A stretch of 64,000 bases of DNA, taken from assembly GCA_032871835.1 (NCBI GenBank), contig CM065298.1:73436154-73500153 (forward strand), given 5' to 3'. The notes under the pieces are model-generated. The model did no database searches. It was not told the DNA's origin and saw nothing but the letters and a program-made list of their open reading frames with translations. Within the stretch, counting starts at the first letter, position 1. The number at the start of each line of letters is the position of its first letter. Position numbers and translations under genes: made by a program. The DNA is from Dipteronia dyeriana (lineage: Eukaryota > Streptophyta > Magnoliopsida > Sapindales > Sapindaceae). This document shows positions 33,236-44,389 of this stretch, one piece after another.

Positions 33236-35623
33236 TGAAGGGAAAAAGCTATTCAAAACGTAACGGAAGCGTGAGAAATAAGAAAATAAGGGTTTGCGTA
33301 TAAATAAAAAAAATTCCCTTTTATGCAACGAGAACCTTAACCCTATATTAATTGATGCATATAAAAAGTGTCGTACCATTTTCTCGTGACGATTGAACAA
33401 GCACCGAATTGATACTGTAAGATCATCCAATCCAATCACGGACTTGAATCACCTAGGAGTGTGAGCTCCCTTTCTTTAAATTGTATACCTGTGGATGGAG
33501 ACGAAACAAAATCTTTTCTTTGTAAGTTACAAATATCCTCCAATAAAAAAATCCAAGAACATCAGGTCACTTGTGAATTATCAATCAACTTGATTGAAAC
33601 TCATGTGAAACCTGATTCAATGTCGTACACAAAACCCTTTTGATGTAAAGGATACTAGTGTACTATCGAAAACAAAAATGTTCCCCTTTTTCTCTTCTTG
33701 GCCGAATTCACACACTATTGCTTAGAGATGATCGAATTTTGTCTAGAGTAAAATCAGATTTTTCTCCCTCAAAATTTCTATGATGGCAGAATTCTTCTCT
33801 TAGAAAAATAGGGTTGGCCGAAATTCTCCCCTCAATTGTCTTAGGGCTAGCCGAATTTCTCATACACATATATATATATGATCATAAATCCTCTCCTAAG
33901 AAGGATTTACTTGGTTGGCAAGACTCCTTTCCTTAGGTGGATTTATTTGGTAGTTAAGAATCCTTATCTAAAAGGAAATCTATCCTCTCTTATATACACA
34001 TGGGCTGAATTTCTCTTTGATATAGATTACGAGAGTTTTTTCTTTCCTAAGAGGGATTTACTTGATGGACAAGAATCCTATCCTTTGGTAGATTTACTTG
34101 GTGGTTAAGAATCTTTTTCAAAGAAGAATTCTACCATTAAGTAGTTTTACTTAGTGACCAAGAATCCTTTGCCAAAAAGAATTCTTTCCTACACCAAGAC
34201 TCCTAATCCAACTCAATAGTGTATTTGTAACCATATTAAAGACTTCCTAATTAGATTAGATAAATAATTCCTTTTATTTATCTACTTATCAAATATAGTC
34301 TTTAACATTAATTATACTACCAACAATAGTATAGTTTTAGGAGACCATCTCCTAATAGGAAAAGATTTTGACTTTTAATTAAATAATTAATTAATCAACA
34401 AATTAGCTATTTTCCATTTAATTAAATAATAAAATAAAAATAATATAATTAAGCTATTCTAAAGAGCCTTGCCGCTCATACCATATATATGGGCCATATA
34501 TTATTTTTCTTATTTTATTAAATCCATTGGCCCTTAATAAAAATTCCACATGTGAACTAGAGCTATTCTTACAAAAAGAAACAAGTTCACATGGCTTAAT
34601 ACAATTCTAGATGGACCCTTAAATTGGTCCGGTAGAATATATCAAGTGATCCATTCAAGTTCGTGTGGATTGGGGATCTTGGCGGGCTATCTAAATTTAA
34701 GCTCGAATAGACACAACCCAATCACAATCAACAATTGATTCACTTAGGTCTGATCTATTTAATTTTAGTTCATTCCACTAAAGAACTAAAATTGAACTCT
34801 TAAATAAAGATAGAATAAGTTGATGTTACTCACTCATACCCTAGACAACCTTATTGGAGAAAATGTATCCTCGTCAAGAATACCAGTATTTGCCAAGAGC
34901 TCATAGACCGCCTATAGCTCTCAAAGTTACCATATTTACTCATATGACCATATTTTGAACTTGGATATTTTGACTTGTCCAGAAGCCATGTTTCAATAGA
35001 CACTATTGAAAACTTAACGTTAAGATTTAATATCCAATACCTCAAAACATCTATATGATGGTATTCTACTCTCATTCAATAAATGGAACCACGATGTCCA
35101 TATATATAAATGAAGTCCTCTATCGATTAAGAAATGAATACCACTAAACTATCGAGGATAGGCTATGCTATATAATCATACTCATTGATAGCTCAAATGA
35201 TAACACTTGCAACCATAAGTCCATCATTTATCTCAGGATTGAGATAGACTCTCGGATTGTCTTCAAATGAAAACTTGTATCCATTGACTGTTCTAGATAA
35301 AGTATTTCATTTTGATCCTATTCAATGCACCCAGTGCACTAGATTCTTTCACCCAAAGACGCCACACTTTGATGATTTTAGACTCATCATAACACATTTG
35401 ATCCCACTCAAATGCTAGCAAAAGAATCTACAAATTTGACAAGATAAAAGTGCCCAACCATTTATCCTTAGTTGTGAATATTATTCAGGGCTAACTAAAG
35501 AATTGTGTCTGTCTCATACATATCTACATGTATGTACAATTATTCTTTTCTCATAGTCTTTTGACCTTATGATTATTTACTTTTGACAATTACATTTATT
35601 AAACTATAAATGCTATAAGATTT
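33236..35623 (-). repeat. Copia-3 3' LTR, main part
   Basis: Aligns with Copia-1 and inverted with the Copia-2 LTR throughout. The remaining 82 bp of its 5' end lie at 47586-47667 beyond Tat-3; gattt at the break is the Tat-3 target duplication. Confidence 0.92.
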
Positions 35624-36766
35624 TGTTGACGGGAAATTTGCTCGGAATGAAAAATTTCTGCACCCTCAAGACCACTACCATGAAAGTGGTGACCGGGGTC
35701 GGTACCGGTTTTACCTGACCTGTTAAGAGGTAAACGATAGGCTGGATCGTAATAACAGTAAATGGGAGCTTTTATTATTGGTACTTTCTTCGAAATACAA
35801 ATCACTCTCCTATATGCTTGCAGCCTCTCTAGGATCTAGGAAGGTGGCAACTCTGTGCTTGTCGAATAGTGGAAATAAAGGTGGCCATGTTCTGAGTACA
35901 AAATTTAGGCCTTCCCCTGTTTTTTTCTTTCTCTCTTATTATTTTCTTCTCTGTTTTTCTTTATATATCTCTATGTGTCATGCTTGGCCCTATTTATATA
36001 TGGTCCAAGTTGGTTTGAATTTGCTGATATCCCGCCACGATCCTTTGAATCCGTTTCCTCCTTATCGGGCGGGATCCTTTATTTAAAAGTTGTTGACCCC
36101 CGAGTAAATAGCGGAAACAATTAACGTGAATGAGTTTATTTCCTTTTTGGAACCAAACTCTTGCCTCACACGTATACGGGATTAATGATGGTTTAATCCT
36201 AGATATGATCTTGTATGTTATCGCGGCATGGTTTTTCATTGAGGTCACCCAGCTAGCTACATGTTACCCCGTAGAGCGAGGTAGATCCCTGCTCTGACTC
36301 TATTCTTAGAAGCTTGAGATGGATTTTCCCTGACCCTTATCGGATAGAGGTGTTCCTGTAGACATTCCTGAGAGGTAGCCGGGGTAGTGTTGATTTAGGT
36401 GTGACTCTTCCTTTATGTCTAGCAAGGACAACGGGCTTTGGAGAGGTTGGCGGGCTTCTCTCGAATGTCTCTTGAGCTTGGAGACTTCTCTTGGCATTCA
36501 CGGGGCAATTGAGGATCTCGACCTCAGAGCCGAGGTTCCTCGATAGATGGCCTAGAGAGACCCGGGTTCCAGTATTCTTGTGGGGGCTCATTCTGGTCTC
36601 GTCTGGCTTATTTTCTGATAGTTTTGAAGCCGAGCAAGCCTTCCCTGTTCTTTCGGGGTGGCTTTATGGTCTATCCGGGCTTCATGATCGTCGATTACGG
36701 GTTTCAACTTGTGGCGTTAAAGTGGAAAATTTCTTTTTGACCCCTGGCCAAATTTCACTAGTAACA
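35624..36766 (-). repeat. Tat-3 3' LTR
   Basis: 1143 bp, plus-strand start tgttgacggg and end tagtaaca. TATA equivalent tatttatata at 35993-36002 (minus TATATAAATA). Confidence 0.93.
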
Positions 36767-36781
36767 AAAGTCCCCTCTGAC
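36767..36781 (-). promoter_or_regulatory. Polypurine tract of Tat-3
   Basis: Minus strand gtcagaggggacttt adjoins the LTR start TGTTACTAG. Confidence 0.8.
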
Positions 36782-36998
36782 TTGAACACTGGTGGTAGAG
36801 TTGGGGTTGGAGTCAGATTCCTTGTTTAATTGAGAAATTTTTCCGTTATAAAAATAACTAATGAGAGCGAAATCTTCTTATTAAGTACCCAATATTTGAA
36901 TTTGAAACAGTGTTTTATTCGATGAAAAACGGCTGCAATACGGCACCTTGAGTGGCTCCAGGTGATCTTTCCGAGGATATCGCCAACCCATAACTTCT
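36782..36998. other. Tat-3 spacer between LTR and antisense gene
   Basis: Aligned with 60515-60641 plus 57438-57540 of Tat-4 (inverted). No ORF. It may contain upstream promoter elements of the antisense gene. Confidence 0.5.
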
Positions 36999-37006
36999 AT
37001 TTAAAC
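36999..37006 (+). promoter_or_regulatory. TATA-like motif of the Tat-3 antisense gene
   Basis: TATTTAAA in the context ttctatttaaacccgg, 132 bp before the ATG at 37131 and followed by a pyrimidine-rich leader. It is kept at nearly the same distance in Tat-2 and Tat-4. Confidence 0.6.
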
Positions 37007-38120
37007 CCGGCCTTACCATCACTTTCTTCACACTTACTCAAATCTCAAATTTCTAAATTCCTTCTCTCATGCTTTCTTCGATCAATTTCCCTTCATCTTC
37101 CGTTTACTTTCAAGTTCCTCTTATCCTTTAATGTCGATTTCCTCCGACAGTATTGAAGCCTTGGTTAAGGGCACCAGAGGCTCTAACCTAGTTCCTCGTA
37201 AACGGGTGCGAGGAATGTCGAGTGATGAGGAATCTTCCCTAGTCCGCCAGAACTGTCGTTCAAGTAGGAACGTCTCTATTGGCTCTGGCTTCTCTAACTA
37301 GCCTGACAACCCTCTAAACCTAACTGATGAGGATTTTGATGTTAGGGAGAGAATCGACTCTATCGAGAAGGTTCAGGTTACAGCGGCAGAGCTTCCTTTG
37401 GCAACGACCCCTCCTTTCGAACCCTGGATCATCCCTGATTCCACCGTTGACCCTCATTCGATTAGCCGTCTTCGGGACAAATACGGCATTCCTAACACCG
37501 TTTCTCTCACCGTCCCCCACAGGAACTATGACGTTTTTAGCCTGCCCAAAGGTGTACTTCCTATTCACGTCACAGCTTTCAAGAGTGGGGTAAGGCTCCC
37601 TTATCACCCTACCCTTCTGCTGGCTCTCTTTGCATTCCAGCTGGCTCCGCTCCAACTGATGCCCAGCTTCTGGAGGTATCTAGTCAGCTTCCTTGTGTTA
37701 TACAGGAAGCAATGCGAGATGAGCAATGTAAATAGGGAGCCCGGGGCTAAGGAGCTCACCTTTCTTTTCCAGATAGATAGCCTGGTTGGGGTTCCTCGAG
37801 GCCAATTCTATGCCAAGACCAAGAACAAGTTCAATTTTATCATCCCCAGGGCTTCAAGGAAAGAACCCGCGTGGAAAAAGGAGTGGGTACTGGCGGGGGG
37901 AGATTGAGGAGTTTTGTATTCATCGGGGGGCATAAGCTAAAGGTTCCCACCTGTTTTAGTGACAAACCCTTAAGGGATCAAGATTCCTTGCCCGCTGAGT
38001 CTGAAGTCGTGCTAAAGACCATCTTTGCCAGAAATTACTTAAATTCGAAGTTTCCAACTGCTGACTCCTTTGATCCCCGTAGGATGAACAAGTACCTGCG
38101 GATCTCCGATGCTACTCCTC

Positions 38121-38206
38121 GTAAGTATCTCGTTCTATCCTGTTTTTAAATTGTTGGATGGTTTAGTTCTGATGATCTTGACCCCTCCTTTTTTTATTTT
38201 TAACAG
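38121..38206 (+). other. Intron 1 of Tat-3 antisense ORF
   Basis: GTAAGTATCT...tttttaacag, 86 bp, T-rich. Joining the exons keeps frame (into FVVAP). The Tat-2 copy has the same intron at 31361-31437 with an intact ctttaacag acceptor but a GT-to-TT donor. Confidence 0.75.
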
Positions 38207-38735
38207 TCTTTGTTGTTGCTCCAGCTTCTCACGAAACCTGGCAAGCAAGGACCCGTCCTCCTCCTTTCAGATCATCCCCGGAAGCTCTATTGGCCACTTT
38301 GAAGAAGGGGGGGTCAACCATTAAATCTACTACCTTGCTTACTCCTGCTCCATCACCTTCTCAGGTGAAATCTAAGATGACTATCCTTGCGTCTCAGGCG
38401 ACAAAGGCTTTAAACCGAGGAGAGCCTGCTTCCCAAGCCGCTGATAAGTCCACTATTGCCCCCTCATCAGTAATTTCTACTTCAACCGATGCTTACTCAG
38501 TCACATTATCCCTTCTACTGATCCGACTGTATCCCGTATAGTCTAGGTTCCCAGGGAGCCCGAAGCCGATACTCTTGAGGTCGCACCTTATCGCCCCCAC
38601 AAGCAATCGAGCTCGGTGGGTCAGGACGAGGTCTTGAAGTAATTTATTGCATCTTGTCCATGAGGCGTGCTTTCTAGGATGACCTCGATCCCTATGGATA
38701 TCATGATTAGCAAAGGGTCTCCCCTTCTAGCCGAG

Positions 38736-38805
38736 GTAATTGTAGCTTTTACTTCCTCATACAGCAGCTTGATTTATCATTTTCTGACATGAATTTCCTT
38801 TACAG
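38736..38805 (+). other. Intron 2 of Tat-3 antisense ORF
   Basis: GTAATTG...tttctgacatg...ctttacag, 70 bp, with a good branch-point match (ctgac). It joins GAG to GCCTTCGAG in frame. Equivalent introns: 30813-30887 (minus) and the tail at 1-68. Confidence 0.8.
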
Positions 38806-39726
38806 GCCTTCGAGTTTCAGTTAGCCATGGGACATCATATGGCCTCCCTCCAAGATCGGGCAGCCAAGGCTGAGGCTGAGGCTGAGCGTGCCATGAGGTT
38901 GCTTGCGCGGGCTCAAGCCTTTGTCCGGGAGATGACCTCTAGCCAACAAAGAATGGAAGCACAGCTTGCTGAGCTCCAGTGCGACCATGAGAGGTTGAAG
39001 TGGGATTTTGATCAGGAAACTTTCTTATCGAACCGACAAGCTAGCCAGTGGGATGACGAGAAGGGAGAGGTAAGGGCTCTGGATGTCGAGAGCCAATCTT
39101 TGCAGGCTCAAATTACCCAGCTCCAGGCCGAAGTGGAAGCCTCTTTTAATGAGGGGTACTTCTATACCTTCTATCAGGTTGCAGCAACCTTTCCTCCCCC
39201 ATTTGATCTCTCCTGCATCGCCGGTTGGGATAAAAAAGAGGTTATGTCATAGGCTGCAGAGATGTCTCGCTCAGAAAATGATGGAGCTGGTCCTTCTAGG
39301 GAGGGAGCTGGGAAGCGGTTAGAGGTGCCAGATCTGCCTCCTCCTGTTTTAAACTTCTCGGCGTTTGGTCCTGGCGAACCCTTGAAGGGGGTCCAATCCG
39401 AGGAGCTAGAAAGAGACCTTGCTGAAGTCCGAGACCCTGTTAGGGTGCTTCTAAGGGAAGAGTCAGTAGAAAGCAGTATTATGCCTGAGTCAGTGGCCAG
39501 CCTTCTTAATGCAGCCATACTGCCTGAGGTTATGTCGGTGATAAATAAAGTCGTGGAGGAGGACCCTGTTGATCCCGAAGTAGCTGGGGCGGACCCCTAA
39601 GGGGAGGTGGTGGAGGTACTAGGTACCGCTGACCAGGATGAGCTTCGACCGGAGAGGGGAGCAGAGGGCGAGGGTCACTCTGTAGAAGAGGAGGTGGGAG
39701 GTCCTCAGAAAGACGAAGAAGTTTGA

Positions 39727-40305
39727 GTTCTCTCCCATGTAATTCATTTTGAATGCCCAGAAAAGGAGGTGGGCATCCCATCTTTAACCGTGTTTGACTT
39801 TTTTTCATTTTATTCTTTTTTTTTGTAGCCCAGAATCAGAGATCCGACTCCCTGCTTGCTGTAGCCTTGTTGGGAAATAGGCTCCCCCACTTAATAATAA
39901 AGCTTAATTTTAGATCTAACTCTCACTCCGACATACATGTACTTACTTGGTGTCCTCTAGGTCCAGTATTTGTAGCGAAACGAACTATCATGGAAATTGT
40001 TTAAGTGTGAAAATGGACAGTTAGCATTGGGCTACCTTACCACCAAAAGTCGTAGCTCAACTTCTTTTATCGATAGTCCCCTTGTTTGATTGCAGGCCTG
40101 TTATAGTGAGTAACCACGTATCAAGAAGGGCTAGTAACCAGAACTAACTGGTATATTTGTAGTTTAAGTAAATCGAGCCCTCTATCTATAAAACCTTTTA
40201 GAGGGTTATAAACCAAGCGAGGCATTAAGTAAAGAATTGTCTAGTCCCCCTTTTTAAGCTAGGGATCGAGAAGGCTTCCGTGTTCTTAAATTTGAGTCTT
40301 TCCTG
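39727..40305. other. Tat-3 spacer after the antisense ORF
   Basis: Contains the 'gggtgggcatccc'-type block and 'taataataaagctt' near 39892, a possible poly(A) signal for an antisense transcript. No coding. Confidence 0.55.
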
Positions 40306-40875
40306 GGGGTGGTAGCCCGACCAAGGTATTAGGAGGGCTATCTAGCTATTTCCTGGTCTTGATACCTGGATGGCAACTATGCTCTTACACTCAGACCCTT
40401 CTTGGGGTTGGTAGCCCGACCAAGGCATCAGGAGGGCTATCTAGCTATTTCATGGTCTTGAGATCTGGATGGCAACTATGCTCTTACACTCAGACTCTTC
40501 TTGGAAGTGGTAGCCCGACCAAGGCATTAAAAGGGCTATCTAGCTATTTCCTGGTCTTGAGATCTGGATAGCAACTATGCTCTTACACTCAGACCCTTCT
40601 TGGAAGTGGTAGCCCGACCAAGGCATCAGGAGGGCTATCTAGCTATTTCCAGGTCTTGAGATTTGGATGGCAACTATGCTCTTACACTCAGACCCTTCTT
40701 GGGGGTGGTAGCCCGACGAAGGCATCAGGAGGGCTATCTAGCTATTTCCTGGTCTCGAGATCTGGATGGTAACTATGCTCTTACACTCAGACCCTTCTTA
40801 GCGGGGGGTAGTGCCTGGTCGAGGCATCAAGAGCGGCGGGAGGGCTTTCCCGGCTTACCCCTGGTCTTGAGGTGA
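40306..40875 (-). repeat. 99-bp tandem repeats of Tat-3, about 5.8 units
   Basis: The 'gctcttacac' landmark recurs at 40381, 40480, 40579, 40678 and 40777: four intervals of exactly 99 bp. Units are highly similar internally; the outer ones are diverged. Because 99 is 33 codons, one plus frame stays open through several units. Confidence 0.95.
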
Positions 40876-41032
40876 TAATGTCAAATTTTCCATGTAGATC
40901 CAAATCATTGTAAGACATAGTTGGGGATGAAGAAAACAAGAAAAGCAAGTTTATTGATACGAAGGATGGAGTACATTATTGTCGGGGATAAAAAGAAACT
41001 AGGCAGAGGCCACCTGCTCATGAGCCCCTTAA

Positions 41033-42290
41033 TCATGGGTAGAATTTTCTCAAGTGATCTGCATTCCAAGTATGATTGATGAGTCGGCCATTCATATCTT
41101 CAAGCTTGTATGCCCCATTATAGATCACCATTTTTATTAGGTATGGTCCTTCCCAGTTGTGCCCTAGGACCCCGTCTTATCTCTTCCTGGTATTCAACGT
41201 TACTTTCGTAAGAACTAGGTTTCCTTCTTTGAAGTTTCAGGTTTTAACCTTCTTATTGAAGTACCTGGCAATCCTACTTTGGTAGATTGCAACCTTCTCG
41301 GCTATTCGATCTTGTTTTTCCTCCAAGAGGTCTAAGCTAACTCAGAGCTTACTTTCATTGCTCGCTGGTTCAAAATGTTGGACTCTAAAAGAGGTCAACT
41401 TGTGCTCGATAGGTAAGACTGCTTCAACCCCGAAGGCCAGCGAGTAGGGCATTTCCCCGGTATGTTGTTCTCTTTGTAGTACGATAAGCCCAAAAGACCT
41501 CGGGAAGCTCCTCTGCCCATCTGTCTTTCTTCAGATTTAGCTTTTTCTTCAAAGGGTTCATAATGGTTTTGTTCGTGGATTCCACCAGACCATTGGTCTA
41601 AGGGTGGGCTACCGAGGCAAATCGAAGGTCGATTCCCAAGCCATCGTAAAAATCACTAAATCAGCCATTATCGAACTGTTTTCCGAGGTCAGCTATAATG
41701 GCAAAGGGAGTTTCGAACCTACACACTTCGTTGTTCTTGAAGAACCTTATTGTGTTTTCTTCTGATATCTGGGAAAGTGGTCCGGCTTCGACCCTTCTTG
41801 TGAAATAGTCAATCGCTACGATAGCGTGCTTTGCCTGACTTGGAGCTGTAGGAAGTGGTCCAATCAAATCGACTCCCCACATAGAAAAGTGGTATGGCGA
41901 GCTAAGGGATGACCAGCGCTTCGGAGGGAGGTGACTCAAGTTTACGGCCTTCTGGCAGGCCTTGCAGGTTTGCACCAAGTTCTTCGCATCTTGATGGATG
42001 GTCATCCAATAATACCCCATGTGGAGAACCTAATATGCCAAAGCATCTCCACCAATATGGTTCCCGTATTCCCCGGAATGAACCTTTTTCAAAGCCCACT
42101 TGGCGTCTTCAGGGTTTAGACATCGGAGCATGGGAAGGGATTTTCCCCTTCGGTATAAATGCCCATACACCATACAATACTGAACCGAGAGCCTTTTAAC
42201 TCTCCTAGCTTGGTCAGGCTCCCCGAGGAGTTTTCCATCCTGTAGATACTCCACTATTGGATCCATCAGGACTGGTGTCTGTCTAAGGTA
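41033..42290 (-). pseudogene. Tat-3 integrase
   Basis: Ends HLRKFYP-stop at 41033. N-terminal zinc region (VHSGEYGNHIGGDALAY, CKACQK), catalytic core (WGVDLIGPLPTAP, HAIVAIDYFTRRVEAG, IIADLGKQFDNG) and a broken C-terminal region with a KVT/PSQLG-equivalent block. One stop after DALAY (42030) and frameshifts in 41040-41660. Confidence 0.85.
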
Positions 42291-42800
42291 AAAGCTTCCT
42301 CACCTGTCATAATGCTAGGCAGGGGGATTACTTAAAGAGAGACTCTGTGAGGTAAGGTCTGGCCACCATATGCATCTATCTTGGCAAGGATGTCAGCTCG
42401 ATGATTCAGTTGTCGAGGTATCTGCTCGATTCTGAATCCCTTAAATCTTCTCTTGAGTTATTGAACCAATTTCAGGTAAGCGATCATATTATCCCCTTTT
42501 GCCTGATAATATTCGGAGACTTAGTTGACCACGAGTGAAGAGTCATTCTTGACATTCAGGTAATCAACCCCGAGTTCTATGTCTGCTTTTATTTCAGCTA
42601 GAAGGGCTTCGTACTCTGCCTCATTGTTCATGAATTGAAATTCAAACTTGAAACAGTGGCAGCACTCAGTTCCTTCAAGGTCGATAAGGACTATGCCAGC
42701 TCCTCCCCCTGCTTGCCCGGATGCTTCGTAAGTGTAGAGAGTCCACGATTCGCAGCCTTTCAGCCAGTTGTCAGATTCTGAAATCCTCTCAAGGGTTACA
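42291..42800 (-). pseudogene. Tat-3 archaeal-like RNase H
   Basis: WTLYTYEASGQAGGGAGIVL, NNEAEYEALLAEIKADIELG, VDYLNVKNDSSLVVN. The first catalytic Asp (TDGAS in relatives) is Glu (YEAS), and a stop follows SSLVVN. Confidence 0.8.
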
Positions 42801-42889
42801 ACTGTTACTGTGGGGGTTGCCTGTCCTAAAGGTATCGAGAGCTCTGCTACAAAGTCTGCTAGTGCCTGAGCCTTTATCGTGGTCCTAGG

Positions 42890-43450
42890 CTTAACCAGCC
42901 TTTCAAAAACATCTGGCCTTAGTAAGAATTGACGGAGTGGTTGGTCCGTCACCACTGCTATTGATTAAGCACAGAAGTAGGGATGATGCTTTCTTGCCGA
43001 GGTCACCAAGGCATAAGCGAGCTTCTCTAATATAGTATAGTTCCTTTCGGGCTTGGATAGAGCATGACTCACGTAGTAAATCGGTCACTGGATCCTATCC
43101 CTGTATTCCTTGACCATATCCCCGCTCACAGCGGTTTCTGAAACGTCCAAGTATATTTGAAGCTCTTCTCCAGGATTTGGTTTGACCAGCAGTTGAGGGC
43201 TTGTTAGGTATTGTTTCAAATCTTGAAAAAGCTTGTTCACTCTCTTGATCCAATTTCATTTTTTTCCCTGCTTGATAGCTTTGAAGAATAGTAGACACTT
43301 ATCGGTAGACAGAGAGATGAACCTATTTAGCACTGCTACCTGCCTAGTCAAGGCTTGAACCTGTTTAAGAGATGTGGGGGATTCTAGATCCAGGATAGTA
43401 GTGATCTTTTCTAGGTTAGCCTCTATGCCTCTCTCATGGACCATAAAGCC
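42890..43450 (-). pseudogene. Tat-3 Ty3/gypsy RNase H and connection
   Basis: LNRFISLSTDKCLLFFKAIK, then frameshifted YYVSHAL-type and VTDQPLRQFLLRPDVFE blocks. At least three frame changes. Confidence 0.75.
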
Positions 43451-44100
43451 CAGAAACTTCCCCGCAGTTACCTCAAAGGTGCATTTGGAAGTGTTGCACC
43501 TTACCTAGTTTTCCCTTAGGATCATGAATTTTCTACGAAGGTCGTCTAGGTGGCCTTTCGAGGTTGAAGATTTGGTGATCATGTTATCGATGTACACCTC
43601 CATCGACCTTCCGTTTTCAGGTTTGAACAAGCGATTGACTAACCGCTGGTAAGTAGCTCCAGCGTTTTTTAGCCCAAAAGGCATCACCTTGTAGCAGAAC
43701 AAGCCTTGCACTGTGACGAAACTGGTCTTTTATTGGTCTGCGAGATGTATTATAATCTGATTGTACCTGGAAAATACGTCCATAAAGCTCAGGAGCTTGT
43801 TTCCGGAGGTAGAATCGACCAACTGATCAATTTTTGCCAGAGGAAAGCTGTCATTCGGGCATGTCCGGTTGAGGTTGGTGTAGTTTACACACATGTGCCA
43901 TTTTCCATTTGCCTTTTTGACCCTGACCAAGTTAGCAATGCACTCGGGATAACGTGTTTCTCGAATGAAGCCCATCCGGGACAGTTTGTCCACCTCTTCC
44001 TAAACCCCAACATTTCTTTCAGTGTTCAAGTGGTACATTTTCTGTTTAATGGGTTTGAAGGTTGGATCCACCGCCAGTCGATGTGCAGCTACTGTCATCG
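43451..44100 (-). pseudogene. Tat-3 reverse transcriptase
   Basis: MGFIRETRYPECIANLVRV, KWHMCVNYTNLNRTCPND, LLSFMDVFSRYNQII, YKVMPFGLKNAGATYQ, MEVYIDNMITKSS. The catalytic YIDD is YIDN, expected to abolish polymerase activity. Frame change near 43710-43730. Confidence 0.87.
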
Positions 44101-44389
44101 GGATCCCCGGCATCTCAACATGACTCCAAGCAAAAATATCGTTGAACTCTGTAAGGAGCCTAATAAAAAACTTCTTTTATCCTTGGCTCAAGAGTAGCTC
44201 CGATCTTGACGACCTTTGTGGGATTGCCTATTCGGATAGGAATCTCTTCTAACTTATCCACTGGATGCCGCTGGCCCATTCCCTTATCTGTTCTTCCATG
44301 TCAGGAACCACGAGGCCGTCTTCGGGGTAATTGGTGGAACCCGTGTCTTTCAAGTTTATTGCAGGGGTTATCCTACCTTGGATCGTTGT

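Larger units (their letters stand above)
37131..39726 (+). pseudogene. Antisense ORF (aORF) of Tat-3: PF04195-like domain plus coiled coil, two introns
   Basis: Runs opposite to gag-pol of Tat-3. Exon 1 is 37131-38120, intron 1 is 38121-38206, exon 2 is 38207-38735, intron 2 is 38736-38805, and exon 3 is 38806-39726. The N-terminus (MSISSDSIEALVKGTRGS) is Ser-rich and basic, stopped by an in-frame TAG at 37299. The middle holds IIPDSTVDPHSISRLRDKYG, GVRLPYHPTLLLALFAFQLA, FWRYLVSFLVLY and KEPAWKKEWV, matching the layout of PF04195 ('putative gypsy type transposon'). Exon 3 is a coiled coil (AEAEAERAMRLLARAQ), then EGYFYTFYQV, FDLSCIAGW and an acidic tail ending DEEV. Further lesions: stop after LAGGD (near 37905), TAG at 38539, TAG at 39250, TAA at 39598. 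Role unknown. Confidence 0.8.

Noticed and set aside
36491..36829. 112-codon plus ORF in the Tat-3 3' LTR, repeated at 47392-47610 and 60594-60914
   Set aside because: It occurs because the LTRs are homologous; frames and lengths differ between copies and there is no domain.
40359..40571. Open frame through the 99-bp repeats as a real repeat protein
   Set aside because: Openness follows from a 99-bp period without an internal stop; no start context or conserved downstream domain, and other arrays are interrupted.
40306..40875. Regular repeats that could suggest a CRISPR-like array
   Set aside because: Units are 99 bp, contiguous and without unique spacers, in a plant retrotransposon; they are ordinary tandem repeats.
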